Of a DNA stretch of 64,000 nucleotides, positions 1 to 13,501 are shown piece by piece. Position numbers and translations under genes: made by a program. The stretch is from Holothuria scabra. Taxonomy: Eukaryota > Echinodermata > Holothuroidea > Aspidochirotida > Holothuriidae. The first letter of the stretch is position 1. Every line of letters starts with the position of its first letter. The notes beneath the pieces are model-generated. The model did not search any database. It was not told where the DNA came from and saw only the letters and a list, made by a program, of their open reading frames with translations. Location of the stretch: assembly GCA_037179385.1 (NCBI GenBank), contig CM074180.1:29059455-29123454 (forward strand). Reading direction: 5' to 3'.

Positions 1-3000
1 CCTCTTACAACAGGTAGAGGACACTGCCAGAATATTTTACAAACCCACATCCACAGGGAAATTTCATAAGGTAGTACACCTCTCCATTGACTTCAATGCT
101 ACATGTGGTGTATTCAAGGATCCCTTCTCAACTGGTACAAGCTACCTCATATGAACATTCGCTGTGTTGGCCCTTCACAATGACTTTGAACTAAAGGAAC
201 ATACTAGAACAGTGAATAATTTACTGAAAATACCTTTTTGCACAGTAAAAGAACAAAATGGAAAAAAGTACCCCAGATTACTTCAATTTCCTCTACTATT
301 GCATAATGAGTTTTTCATTTCTCATCACAAATGCATCACCAGGCTATTGAGCTAATCACTGCTACAACATAACCAAACTCAGAAGTGTGCCCCTTCAGAA
401 AATAGATAAATGAATGGAGGGAGGGACAGACAGATGAGGCATGCATGCATAAAACAAATACAAAAAGAAAAAAAAAACAGTAAAAATGTTTGGGTGTTAA
501 ACTCATGGAGTCAAACTTTTAAGGAAAACCCCTTTCAGTTAGTCACACAATGAATACCTTTAAGGTATTATAATTTAAAGCTGCTAGGCTACACATGTCA
601 TAACTAGAATTTATTTGTACACCTATAGTATTGCAATATCAGACCAATACCTGTTTAAAATCTTTACAAAAATCTGATTCAGTACATTTGGTATGTGCAC
701 TTTTATGCTATGAGGATGCATTTTTTTGTTCAGGGCAGTGCATTCAGTGTATATATGTATCTTGGAAGGTATCTATACATATGTATTGCTTGAGATGGAA
801 TCACATGTTAGCAAAAATTACTTTCTATGGTAAATAAGCTCAAATCTTTGTAAATTATTTAAATCAAGTAATCAGCAACTGAAAGTTCAGATCAAGAAAA
901 ATAACATACCACAACAAACTGAGTTGAAAACAAAATACTCAAGACACATCTCCAAGATTAGAGGCTAGACCCAAGAACACTATAAGCAAAAATATACAGT
1001 CCAGTGACCTTCATGAGCTGATGAATTACCGTGATTACGCCCTGCATTGATGCCTTTAAAATGTAACAAATAATGAAAATGAAGTTTGAACTTGAAGGCA
1101 TCCCATGTGCATACTTGCTAAGCTAAGCCATTATTGAATATAATCAGCTTTCTTCAAGCAAACCAAACTTGTATCAATGCCATAAGACTGGAAACAAGCA
1201 AGGATTTATGTGAACTCACTGAACCAATTGCTCAAATTCTCAGGGGGTGTTACTCCAGACAATTTCAAGTTCTCAAGATTCTTGCATTTCATACATTTTG
1301 ACACTTTTTGTCACTAGCTCTAGTTAATGTCTAAAATAGCTAAAATAAGCTGTAAAAATGGTCGGAATTTCTTTAATTTCTGACATTTTGGAAAGTTATG
1401 AAGACTTTCATAAAACTGCAAGATATGAGAAAAATTTATAGGGACAAATGCTTCCAACAGACAGAACTGAACATGGAGTCATACCCTTTATTTGCCTGAC
1501 TTGAGCTTAGTTGTGTTTAAAAAGTAAACATTTCTGCCTATGCTAGTTAGTTACTCAGTAGATGAGATTTAACGACACATCAACACTGATGTGTTATATG
1601 GTGTCAGTCAACTTGATGAGTTCAAAGCTACATTTATTTTCCAGTATGGTTCAAGTTCAAAGTTTGTTTCCCTTTAGTCACCTCTTAAAACAGGCAGAAA
1701 TTTAGTGGGAATATTTCTGCCTAGGAGAGACAAAATATCCATGCGAGAAAAATAAACCAACTTTTAGCCATCCCCGATTCAACACTATAATTAATACAGA
1801 ATTTATCAGTTTCCTTCACAAGCTGCCTTGGGATCACATGCAACTACCTTGAGAAGATAAAGTTGAATGTTTTATTGCAATGAGACAGATTTTAGTGACA
1901 ACCTTCATCACTGATTATCAACTCATCACAAAGGCTTTCTTCAGGTAATTTTGGCTAGAAACTTTTAGTTGAACTCTACTCCATTCTCTTTTGAAGGGCA
2001 TCGAAAAAATTAATGTGCCCTTATCTTGATTGATCAGATATAACTTTCCATACTTTAACTCATCATCAAGCATAATTTTGTGGCAGAACTGATACACATG
2101 CAGACACTGTTTAGTTTTCTTTGCAAATATGCAATATTGTTTGGAATCAAGATTGAAAAAGTCATTTTTGTAAGGAGAACAATGGTAGATGGTAGGCCTA
2201 TTGGAATGAAGCTAACCCTCCTAATAAGATTAAAGATGGACAGTCAATAGCTTGAATGCATTTTTGTGTTTGGGAGAAAGCAAATTTATTAACTTGTGAC
2301 TGTTAAATAAATGATAGAGGAGCTTACACTGCATGTAGCATTCAAACAAGACGAACGTCTAGACGAGTTGTGGTGCCGACAAACCAAGTCGTCTTGTACT
2401 TTAAAGGTGATTTTATATTTTAGGGGGACAAAAATACCATTCCAAAATACTTGTATTGTGTTTTGCCCAATAGCAGTTAAGTTCCACACTTGTAATCCAG
2501 GAACATTGTTCATTCACTTTAGAAATGTGGTTGAGGTGGAACGTGTAACACACCAAAGAAATACTCGATTGCTGGAATAATGAGGTTTGCTCATTTTGAA
2601 CTCATAGTTGACAGTAAATCAGGAAAAGATGATACAGCAGTTGATTTAGAACTGTAGAAAGAGCAAAACGTCACATCAGGTAACATTTCAAACGTCCTTT
2701 ACAAGCTGTTGCTTGTTCATTCAATATAAGGTATCCCTAATGTCCCGGCTCCTTAGTAACTCCTTGTACAGCATGAGGGTTTCTGATAAAAGATGGTAAA
2801 GCCGCAAAGGCCCAAGACAGACCATTCGACCAAACAGACGTTAGTCAAAATTGTATTTTAAGCAGTGCAGTTAATAAGGAAAAACATGCCATTTGTTTAA
2901 TAGAGGTGGAGTACACTGTTATGACGTAATGTTGAAAACGATAATGAGTCTGTATATACATGACAGTAACGTTGTAGTCACTTGGTTGAAGATGGATTTA

Positions 3001-3367
3001 TGTTAATGAACAAAAGGAAAAAATTCCAATGTTGAACATAAAGAATTTTTAAAGATTAATGGTTTTTAAAAAGTTCTGTACGCTCCGCACCAAGTTTACT
3101 CTCAGCTTTCCTAATAAAAAATTGTTGTAAGTAACATGTAATAACAAGTTAACGAGAATCAAAAGAGATGTCGATATCTCAGATTTACCATAATCTTTAC
3201 AAATGATGAAATAAAATAAAAAAAATATAAAACAGCAAAGTAAAAATTCCTTTGTCAGCGTTACTTACACCTACATTCTCTCAACATAAATGTTAATATG
3301 ATGATATTTCACTCTAGCCTTAGGCCTATTGTAACTGTTTCTCCAATTTATATTAATCCCGCACACA
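1..3367. other. non-coding AT-rich region with a dispersed-repeat fragment
   Basis: No exon, RNA gene or complete transposon is recognised. The stretch at about 1555-1735 ('gatttaacgacacatcaaca', 'ccagtatggttcaagttcaaa', 'cacctcttaaaacaggcag') is also found in divergent form at 56040-56200 and in part at 7190-7290 and 35640-35710, so it is a dispersed repeat of unknown class. The open frames on both strands at 2289-2580 overlap each other and resemble nothing I know. Confidence 0.5.
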
Positions 3368-4233
3368 CACTCTAAAAAATATTGGGCAAATATTTGCCCA
3401 ACTTTTTACCAATACTGGGTATATAAGTGTCCTCCCAACAATTGGGCGAACTGTTGGGCAAATGGTGTTGGGCAATGCAATTACCCAGTAGTTGGGCAAA
3501 ACTGAATGACCAACTTTTAACCAACACTGGGTATATATGTGTCCTCCCAACAGTTAGACAAAAGGTGTTGGGCAGTGCAACTGCTGTATACAGTATGTTG
3601 GGTGCTTGTTTGGATTTCAATAATTTCAATAGAACCTGATTTATGATTACAAAGTACCCTAACACATACACCGTTTATCCTCCAAGAGTAGTTGGGGGCT
3701 ACGGCGACTTTTTTTTCTAAAAGTCCCCACGACTCTCTGGCGAAGAGCCAAGGGGCACCGGCCACGGTGCACTTGATAGGTAAACAGTGAAGTGTGTAGT
3801 TTAAACTATCAAACTCAATCGTGAACTTTGTATTTCTTCTCCCATTGATTATGTAGCAATGAAAACTTCTTTTTTCTATGCGACCATTGCTCTTTAAGTA
3901 CTTTCGTCCAGATTTTTACTGCTATTCTACCGTTACCTTTTTATTTACCAAATACAACCTTATTCAACCATGAGATCTTACAATGAACCACTTATATTTC
4001 AATAAATATCTGTAAAACTTAACTGATCTTTAACTAATCATCTGATTGGTCAATTGCATATTACCCAACTGTTGGGTACTTCAAAACTTGCCCAACACCT
4101 TATACCAACACCTGGATTTTGCCCAACCTTAATTTGTCCAACAATATGGGTACCCATTTATTGTGCAATAATTTGCCCATGTTGGGCATTTTGTATTTTG
4201 CCCAACACTTTTTACCGGACATTTTTTAGAGTG
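3368..4233. mobile_element. inverted-repeat element with internal TTGGGCAA minisatellite
   Basis: Termini CACTCTAAAAAAT at the left and its reverse complement ATTTTTTAGAGTG at the right bound 866 bp. Both subterminal regions are full of variants of 'ttgggcaa' / 'ttgcccaa' and 'ccaacactgggtatat', which repeat at irregular spacing and in both orientations, so the ends can fold on themselves. The middle (about 3600-4050) is unique. There is no transposase ORF; overlapping short ORFs here come from the repeats. Likely a non-autonomous DNA transposon of unassigned superfamily. Confidence 0.7.
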
Positions 4234-7200
4234 CATACGTCACTACTAACCCTTCGCCAGTAACTTCTTAGTTTAGTAATGTATAGACACTTGAACGACG
4301 TTGACCTCCACAAATCAGAGAACCGAATCAACCACTTACAAATCATAAACGATAAATTGCAACATCTATACGTCCCTTCATGAAACCCGAATACCAAAAA
4401 TATCGATGTCCCTAGTCTATAACTATTAGCTGCGATTCATCTGTCATCACATCATTAAACAGTCTCACTTCTTCCTACACTCTGTATCAAGAACTTGTTG
4501 TCGCCTTTGTGACAGTGACTTCTTACTACAGAACAAAACTGTTGCCATTGCACTATATAAAAATTGTTTTAATAATTTCCATGCATTTCTTTTTCTAATA
4601 AAAATAATAATATAGCAAGTTTATGTATGGCCACGACTCGCAACTGATCAAACGATAACCTAAAACAAAAAGCAATAAGAAAGCCAGGTCTATGAATAAG
4701 ACTGCACTGTCCAGTAAAAAACTCCGTAAAAGACAAATTTCATCATTCCAACCACTCATATGGAATAGCTCAACAAATCACTTTCAAAGAAAAAACGGAC
4801 TTCATGAAAAATAAACGTTTCGCTGATAACACCACAGCCAGTGACATAACAAAAAAGAGCATAACTAGCTTATAAATAAGTGGCTTGCTACTTTACCGTT
4901 AACGAAATGAACCACCTGGCTAAAAATTTACAATTGCGAATTTTCTTGTACCTGTTCAAAACTTCGTTGTGTAAGCTAACAATCTGAACCCTCTACAAAC
5001 GGTTCAAATTTAACGTTTACGTTCCTTTAACATAAATATAAAAAATGATAAGGCAATCATTTCTAATTGTTTTACAGTGACGTAAATCCCGGAGAAGGCA
5101 AGGGATGTCTTTTCTTCCTCAAGTAAAAAAGGAAAGCCAAACTGTCATATGGCCCCCTCAAAATTTTAAATAACCATTTCAAAATCAACACATTTTTAAC
5201 AAGAGATGAACTATCCATGGCCTTTAAAAAGACCAAATCAGTTGGTTTTCAAGGGCTTTTCCCCCAACAGAAGACCCAAAGCAGTCCCTGAATGATTGTG
5301 CAAAACCTTCATTCATGCAGACCTCTTCCCAATATCTTAAACAGATCACCGCCCAGCGTAATAAAAAAAGGTTGCTCTCATCACATACAAATATAAAACA
5401 AGATATGAATGAACATGTTAAAACCCTACCGTAACAACTCTTTACATTAAACTATGTGGTCATGTTAACACTTCTTCATCTTATGATGTGCTCTTCTCCC
5501 TAAATGTATAAATATCCCCAAGAACATTCCCTCTGAATTTGGTTTTTTAAGCATTCTTCTTTAGTGGAGCTTCTGAGCAATGGCAACTCGTGGTGTAAAT
5601 ATGTGGAGAGGTACATAATGAACTTACAATGACTTGTCTTAAATAAAGATGATCATCTTCCCTGTAACCAATAATGCCAAACTCCGAAAAAAAAACCAGT
5701 TACCACCCACAACAACGAAAAAATAAAATGTACATGTAGATCTTTCGGAACGTATAAATAATACATCACGATCGTCATGTTCCCTACTTTCCCCATCGTC
5801 ACACCTCTGACTCTTTTCATATCCACTAGAGCCTTTTTTGTTTGATCCCAACTCTGACATCATCATTTTTGTCCCCTTCATAACTCTTATCTTGAAATTC
5901 ACCCCGTACTTTCTTTTTCTTTGTTGCCAACCTTTCCTTTCTACAAAAAAAAAAAAATCTTTGAACGGCCCTTCTTGGGCATTGTTATATTCTCCACATA
6001 ATTTTAAACTTTAAAATAACAAATTTACCATAACCAGACACCTTGATAACACAAATATTAATACGAGCCATCTCATACAAATAATATTTACCTACCAATA
6101 ACAATGTTCCCTCCAACAGAAACTTACTTTATGAAAAAACAGTGAACAAAACTCCTCTAAACTATCAAACTTTTTACTCCACAGCAACCCCGACCATGTC
6201 ACTTGAAAAGAATAAATCTCTACAAAGAAATCCTCATATAAATTCTCAAAATTCACTAAACACCTCAATGAATTGAAAAAAAAACAACCAAAATGATGGC
6301 GCTGTGTTAAATTAAACAACATATTATTCCCCAGAGTACACACGGACCTGGTTTTTCCGCAAGACTGTTACTAAAAATAGAACACGTTTGCAAATTTTAC
6401 GTGAAAAAAACCCCAATTTTGCACTCTCACGAAAATCATATTTCCACCAAAACTTAAAAACACGAAAGAGAAGTACCATCTCTACAAATTGCACTAAACC
6501 GTATTTCGATACCACAAAGCATCTAGAAGGAGATAGAAATAAAGTGCCGGAAAAGTCAGAAATTGACATCGTGATAGTAACTGCATTAGTTGCAGTTGCC
6601 TGCAAGGCAGGCACCGCAACTAAAAAGCTGAGACTGTTCTGATTAACTCCTTGCAGGGCCTTGTGTCTGAACAATGAGAAACTTAAGACAGCTTTGGAGA
6701 CTGGCTAGAAGTCTATAATTCAGCTTTGAAGTTTGAAGCCATCTCAGATGTGACTTTTTACCATGAACATCAGTGAAGCAGACTTTAATATGTCTTGCAA
6801 TTTGGACTTTAGTCACAGTTTTTGATTCCTTGGCACAGGCAGGGAAGGAGGCTACTGTATGTGATGGTGATTTGAGTATATGTATAAGTGTGTGCAAATG
6901 CATGTGTACAGGTATGTATGTATGCTTGCTTGTGTACAGTATCTCAAAAGAGAAAGCTGTGGTGATCTCTTGTAGGTACTCCCTACTGAAAAGACTATTC
7001 CTACTTCTGAGTGGAGGCCAAAGGTTATTTGGGATCAACAGGGGTCAAACAAAATAAAATCAATGGAAATTGCTTGCAAACACAGTATCTCAAGAGGGGT
7101 AGCCTAATTTAAATGAATCTCTGGCATACTTGGCTCCCCCTGTGGGATGGGGGTTGAAGAATATGCCCACAGTATTCCCTGCCTGTCGTAAGAGGCGACT

Positions 7201-9113
7201 GAATGGAAAGAGTTGAATATTTTTTGAACAGTATGACACTATATAACACATTCCTGTTGATGTGTCGTTAAATCTTAAACTGGCATACTTGGCTAGCAGA
7301 TAGGACATATTGGGTAGATGCATGGTTTTTGTTTTTGGTAGAGGTCAAGGGTCATTTGAGATCACCATAGTTCAAAAGTTTAAAACATTGTAATATTTGG
7401 GATCTACAGCAGGAATTTTTTATGACACTCATACTCTGCATACTGTACAAGTCAATAATCCCTATCAGTTGGTACAATGGTCAAAGGCCATATGTGAGGT
7501 CATGGGCTTGAAGATGTGACAAAATTGCTTTGTTTTGCCCAAAAATAGGAGGCTTAGAACCCTAAAGCCTTTAAGTTCCAGTCCTGAGATATGAAGGGAT
7601 TTAGCGATGCAGATAACTAGAATCAAAGTTAGTGAAAATGGCCTCATGCTATGCTATGCTATGCATTCTGTCCCTAAATTTTAATACCAGAAAAAAAAAA
7701 AACAACTAAAAAAAAAAGCAGAGACTTACATTCCAATTCCATGGTATCACTATAAGCCTTGGCTTGGCTTACAATATGAGACTTGACTTAGATTTGCTAA
7801 AAATGACTTGTAGCTTGACTTGCACTTTGAAGAGATACTTGAAAAAAGGGGCTTTGATTTAAAATTTCAGTTGCAATTAGGAATTACTGTACCCCCTGTA
7901 TCCCTCATTACCTCCTATTTACATCTGTAATCCCTTCTTACCTGCAGTAATTCCATAGCTGGCAAGTTTCTTTAGAAGCTCAGTGACACCAGGTGACTTT
8001 CAATAGAAGTGGCCCAACAACGTCATCTTTCCTGCTTGCCTGCACAAAGAGTTTCGCACAGTCAAGGGCCTGGCTTATTCTTGGGATTAACCTATTGAAA
8101 GTATTTATTTTTTCGAAGACCTGTAAATTATTGCTGAACTCAACTTTCATTTAGAGTAAATGAGCAGTAACCCTAAACTTAAAAATCTATATCATCCTGT
8201 TTTGAAGCAAATAATATTTAAATTTACAAAGGGGGGAGGGGGTCATTCTGCGAAAACTTCACAGTTATGGGTATATGAGCACTTTTTGCATATGTGTGTG
8301 CACTATAAATTTCCATTATTATTATTTTTATTATTATTAAGAACAGATCCACTTTTCCAAATGGTAATTACAAAGCATTGTGGGATAGGATTTTGGTATG
8401 TGTCATTTTTGTCAATGTCTATTTTAGTGTAGCAAAAAACAATGTGCATCAACAGTCTATCCCATATTTCTTTGTGATTACTGTTTGGAAAGGAGTCTCT
8501 TGTCACATTGAAACCCCCTCCCCCTCCAACCTTGCAATGCAAAAAACACCTAAAAATAGCATTCTTTTCTCTCTATTCTTAGACACTTCCCTCATGTTGT
8601 GCCCCTTTATGACACAATCCCACACATTATAATGTATGAGGTACAAAAAGGCAGATGTCAACTTTTTCAAAAAGCCTTCCGTCTCTTCGTTTTAGCAGAT
8701 ATATATTGATCTGAAATTTTGGCAACATTTTCTTAGTTAAAATGGCATTTCTTTCCACTAATCTGTTTTTTTGAAAGCATTGGCTGGTTTCCATAATACT
8801 CCCCAAATCCTGGTATCTGGGTCTTTTTCAATCTAAGCTTTTCAATTTATTCTTCATTATTTCTGATTACAGATTTCAGCTGCTTAATTGGCCTAGAGGG
8901 CAACAAAATTTACTGATAGAGGGTTATGAGATTACACTACAGTTAAAGGTATTCTGTAACCTGTAACTGCATTAAAAAAGATGTAACTTGTTTCACAAAA
9001 TGGATTTCATCCTGCCTAAATTATTGGCAGAATGTTTATACAGTCCATTTGTGCCATGAAGATAAATTACAAATCTTGAAATGAATCTCCTTCAACCAAT
9101 CTCAACCGCTGCC
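4234..9113. other. gene-free stretch, nothing recognised
   Basis: About 4.9 kb with homopolymer runs and short unrecognised open frames on both strands, including 116 aa at 6324-6674 minus and 131 aa at 6643-7038 minus. None shows family motifs and the two overlap plus-strand frames of similar length. A small (ATGCT)n run lies at about 7645-7665. The piece at about 7895-7950 resembles one arm of the inverted repeat at 60166-60380. This is downstream of RDH13 on its strand. Confidence 0.4.
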
Positions 9114-9583
9114 CAGAGCTGCCACCTAGTCAAACCGAAAAAAAGAACTCAAATGGCAAAAAACAGAATTTCCAGCAAAAGACAGAATCTCAAATCTTGC
9201 AAAACAAAACTTACAACCTTGTACAATTACTGCACAGCATACTATTTTTGTCAAGTTGTGCAATCTGTGTCAAGGTCACAATAATGGGGTGTGGGGAAAC
9301 TGAGTTCACTCCACTTGTACAGGAATGCAAGTACTGTGGGAGATATCTGGCATCTGCAGTTAAGTACACATATCGTATGTGCAGGACATGTATGGTTTAT
9401 TAAACAGAACTTTGAAGTGCAAACTGCAAACTTTTCAATGCATATCACTATGTATGGTAAATGAGCCTTCAAATCAGAACTTTGAAGAAAAACAAAACAG
9501 AATTTGAAAAGAAAAAACAGAATGCCATACTTTTCTCCAAAAAACAGAATTATTCTGGCAAAAACAGAATGGTTGGCAGCTCT
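9114..9583 (+). mobile_element. hAT-like MITE, copy 1
   Basis: Begins CAGAGCTGCCACC and ends GGTTGGCAGCTCT, near-perfect inverted termini with the CAGRG start usual for hAT elements. About 470 bp, with repeated 'aaaaacagaa' words inside. A second copy in the same orientation lies at 23193-23653. Minus-strand open frames across it are by-products of the repeat. A clear 8-bp target duplication was not found here. Confidence 0.75.
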
Positions 9584-11625
9584 CAGGCTGTCTGCCACAA
9601 AAGTTAAAAAAAAAAAACATGACCATACCAACATTAGCGGCTCACAATAGGGGCTCCGGGGGAGGGGGGCACACTTGCCAACCGATGGTGGCGCTCTGCT
9701 TAGATAGTCTTTCGGGCAGTCAGTCACCATTTCTCATGCCCCTCCCCCTCCCCCCCAAAGACAATATTTTTGCATGACATCCCCTGATACTATTTGAGAC
9801 CTCTTGGTCTCAAGTTGAGTTTGCCCCCCTCCCCCAAACAAATTTCCTTGTATCTGCCTTTGCATACCAAGAAGGTCAGTGATCTAATATGTATTCTTTT
9901 CTTAATTGTACAATCCATGCCTGCTCCTTCATACAATAACAATTTCTCATATGCCTCCAAGGACTTCATTATTTCTAATGTTCAATCAGTTTTCTCAAGT
10001 TGGAAATGATAACTTACACCTACTTATTTTGAAGAAAACAACCTCCTATGAGACATATTTTTATTTTTTGGTCCAACACATAATAAAGTCCACCAGCGCA
10101 TTAATTAGATGCCATTGGACAGTTCTGCCAGCAAATTTTACCAGGACAATGAAAACAGTTTTCAATTAGAAATCTATCCATCAAACATGCTCTCAAGACA
10201 AGGTCAAAATAATTCTTTGACATAAACACTGACAATTCAAGGTTTCTACACCTTTACGCAGTATTTTCGTTTGGTTAGGCAACTGCAGAACCTGAGAGGG
10301 GCGGGTGTCTGTATCCTCTGTAAGAATTTGGAATGTTTAGTTATTCTCAGATAAAATCTGGTGCAAAAGATAGCATCATTTAAAGTTTTTGTCCTATCAC
10401 AATTTTTTGCACAGATTTTTGCAGGACAGGAACCCCTAATCCCTGTCTATGTCAGTTCAGAAATTTTTTTATCCCTCACTGAAGAGAAAAATGAGATGAT
10501 GTGTATGATGGTACCAGTTTATAAACACTAAATGTCAATGTTACCTACCTTGACAGATCTGACACTTGGCATGAGCATACCCCATATTGGTCAGGAGAAC
10601 TATACAGCCAATTGGGGTTGGAGATGGGTCAAACTGAAAATCGTCCAACATAGTTAATAATTTAATATGAAGAAATGAAACCTGGACGGTTGTATAATAT
10701 CTGGCAAGAAGATGCCCTTCATAACTTTGTCATTAAAACATCCTACTGTTTCAGTAAAGAAGTTTGCTCAAGCTAATTACACAAAAAATAAAAAAACAAA
10801 AAACAAAAAAAAAACCCCAACAACAACTGACAGAATAACAAAATTTTGAAATCACAAGAAAAACACAAGCCTTTTGAATTCACTTTAATTCATACCATTA
10901 CCACAGAATGAGATGCAAAGCAGATTTTTGATACAGTACGGCACCTGATTCACAGGTGGTTAAAATAAAAGCCAAATTGCAAATGCTGACGGAACAGCAC
11001 ACATACCCAAAACAAACAAGATGTTTGTCAGTACGTTGGATACATTGATAAGTCTATTAAAGTATTAAATATTCAAATGAAAATTATACCAGTACTTCAA
11101 GAACATATCTTTCTTAGTTTGGAAGACCATTATTCTCATTGATAAATACCTTCCATTTCAAATTCTTTCCAAACTTCAGGATGCCATGGGTGCCAATGAG
11201 AGGTTGAAACAAGGAAAAGATGACCACATGCTACACTAACAAACGACAATGACAGGCTTCACATCAAACTTGATAGCAACTGGAAACCATTCTAATGTTC
11301 CTGCATTTCCTGGGAAATTAATTTCTGTGACCTTCCCGAAACCAAACAAAATATTTGCATGCATCTTACACAAAATTTCCAACAAAAAAAGCAAAGCTGA
11401 GGTGAGGAGAGAATAATTTTTGATGTAACAAGTGAAAAAATGTTCTGATTTTGCAAGTTATAACTGAATAATGCCACTTTGTGAAAATTTCCATGACTTC
11501 AAAACAATTAGCTGAATTTCAAGACTTATGCAGCCCTTGAAATCTTTTTTGAAATTCTCATGACTTGTTTATGTATTCCATGATAGCAAGAACTTTGCTT
11601 TTCACATAGCCCAGTTATGATACAC
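9584..11625. other. gene-free stretch with one weak candidate exon
   Basis: No named gene. On the minus strand at about 10552-10639 a short frame beginning FDPSPTPIGC and containing GYAHAKCQIC is preceded by GATTTTCAG and followed by CAAG-GTAGGT. It could be an exon of an unidentified gene, but at ~29 codons chance cannot be excluded and its phase does not match the neighbouring frame at 11626-13505. Confidence 0.25.
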
Positions 11626-11741
11626 TCACTTGTTGTATTCAACTTGATAGCCACCATCTCTGAATTCTTTTTCACACAGAGTACAAGTTGTCTCATTAGC
11701 TAGAGTTCCATCATAAACTGGATGAATCCAAATCCTGATGG

Positions 11742-13403
11742 CAGGGTTCGCAGGTTTTGGACACTGGTGGTTTAAACCATGGTTTTAACTGCGGTTTAAA
11801 CCGGCTGGCAAAAACAGGTTTTGGACACGTCCAAAACCTATAAGTGGCAAAAACTCTTTAAAAAGATTTTTAAAAGATGATTTTCTCAGGATAAATGTTG
11901 TTTCTTTATTGTTATTTGCTTAAAAATACCAGGGGGCTGTTCCACAAAGAGTTACGCACAATCTTAAGTTTGATTCACCATACTTGAGCCAACAGTAAAT
12001 CATACTTAAGATCATTCGCAACTCTTTGTGGAACGGGCCACTAGACAGGTAAACCAATGAACTACACATTGTTAATTAACATTTTCCACCACCTTCACCC
12101 CTCCCAGCATTCTTACATGTAGTGGCACATAACATTTTTAAAATCAATCTAGCTAAAGCAACTATGTTGGTCTTTAAGAAAGACAAATGGTTTGCTAGGA
12201 CCAAAATTTAAGTCCAACTTCAACAAAATTGTGTCAATGTAAATAAAGTTGTTTAGTATCACATGCACACATCAAGGTTCTACCATTGCATAGTTGCCCC
12301 AACTACTACCCTTCCCATGCACATGTTCTCACCATCACTGGAAATTATCATTATTATAGCTATAGTAGGTAAGCTTTCAGTATCTAATTCTGTGATTAAG
12401 TGAGAAAACATCAGTGAAACTCATGTGTGTTCTGGGGAAACCAAACTTGTGTTCTGCTATAGAGCTTTGGTTCAATGGTGATCACTCTTTTGATTATTAA
12501 CTGCACAAATCCACTATATTGTTGTTTTTTTACTAAAGTTAAACGTGAAGGTATGACATTACAATTTTTTTCTAGAGAAGTAAAACTCGATTATCAATCA
12601 CAAAGTTGTGAATATTATGTCAAGTTGAAGTTACCAAAGCTGTACATTGTGTGTTGACTGCCACATATGTAATGACTGTTCTTGTCATGTTTGATTATAG
12701 GGATGGAGGGGAAGTGGTGGGGGAACAGGTGTTTGTGGCTTTATGAACATTAAATATCAAGTTGTATTATCCATTTTTGCCATAATTTGTGTTGATTACT
12801 ATATATATATTGAATGAGTTTCACTGCCATGATTGCTTATGAGGATTACAAGAAAGGGGTGGGGATGTGTTTATGAACAAAGATATCCAGTTGAAGTCAC
12901 TAGTTTTGCCATATTTTGTGTTGATTGCCACTGATGAAAGTGACTATGATTTCCCTAAAATTGTTTTTTTTTTCTTTTTTTTTTCTTAATAAACTACATC
13001 TGTGAGAAATGTGGTTAAAAGTTTTGAAGTCTTTTGCCTCAGGTTCGGGCAGCCCTAAAAATGTTTAAATAAAGTTAAACATGAAGGCATACTAATTTAT
13101 TTGCGTTTTTATTAGGAAACCATGCATATCAAATTGTATTACACCTATTTGTCTTTTCAAATACTGTAGGCTAAGTAGTTGCTGTTCAGAACCCTTGAGA
13201 GAAATACAGCAGGCCTACAGGCCTAATTACTATGCAAACCACCAATTTTACCACTTCCCAATTTCACCATTATGGGGTTTTTGCCACTTTTTGCCAGTTT
13301 TGGACAGTTTTAGACGCTTTGGACACTTTTAGACGGGTTTTAACCAGGTTTTTGCCACTGTCCTGGCAAAAACAGGTTTTGGAGGGTCCAAAACTGAACC
13401 CTG
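11742..13403. mobile_element. hAT-type non-autonomous DNA transposon with perfect 8-bp TSD
   Basis: The 1662-bp element begins CAGGGTTCGCAGG and ends, in reverse complement, CAGGGTTCAG. It is flanked on both sides by CCTGATGG (11734-11741 and 13404-13411), a perfect 8-bp duplication typical of hAT transposons. Subterminal regions repeat 'gttttggac', 'ggcaaaaac' and 'ggtttaaacc' words, as hAT ends often do. No transposase-length ORF is present, so it moves, if at all, in trans. It lies 91 bp past the RDH13 stop, probably in the 3'UTR or an adjoining exon, and supplies minus-strand AATAAA signals. Confidence 0.85.
11934..12039. mobile_element. ~105-bp MITE nested inside the hAT element
   Basis: Imperfect inverted termini read 'ctgttccacaaagagtt' on the left and its near reverse complement 'aactctttgtggaacgg' on the right, continuing inward as 'cttaagt' and 'acttaag'. 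The interior is only about 40 bp, so the whole unit can fold into one hairpin. Its location inside 11742-13403 means it inserted into an existing hAT copy or was captured by it. No clear target duplication was seen. Confidence 0.65.
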
Positions 13404-13501
13404 CCTGATGGGACTGGTTGGTCTCTGCATGAACATTTGATAGTACTTAGGTTTAAAAATCATTTCCTTTAGATCACGTTTTTCTCTTCTGGCAGAGTTC
13501 T

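Noticed and set aside
6324..7038. 116-aa and 131-aa minus-strand ORFs
   Set aside because: They overlap plus-strand frames of similar size and show no motif, signal peptide pattern or splice context.
7940..8000. Minus-strand frame TELLKKLASYGITAG followed by CAG-GTAAGA, looking like an exon
   Set aside because: The surrounding sequence (about 7895-7950) resembles an arm of the dispersed inverted repeat at 60166-60380, and the upstream acceptor is weak; probably repeat-derived.
9251..9730. 159-aa minus-strand ORF, the longest on that side of the window
   Set aside because: It lies almost entirely in the hAT-like MITE and a related frame occurs in the second copy at 23425-23976.
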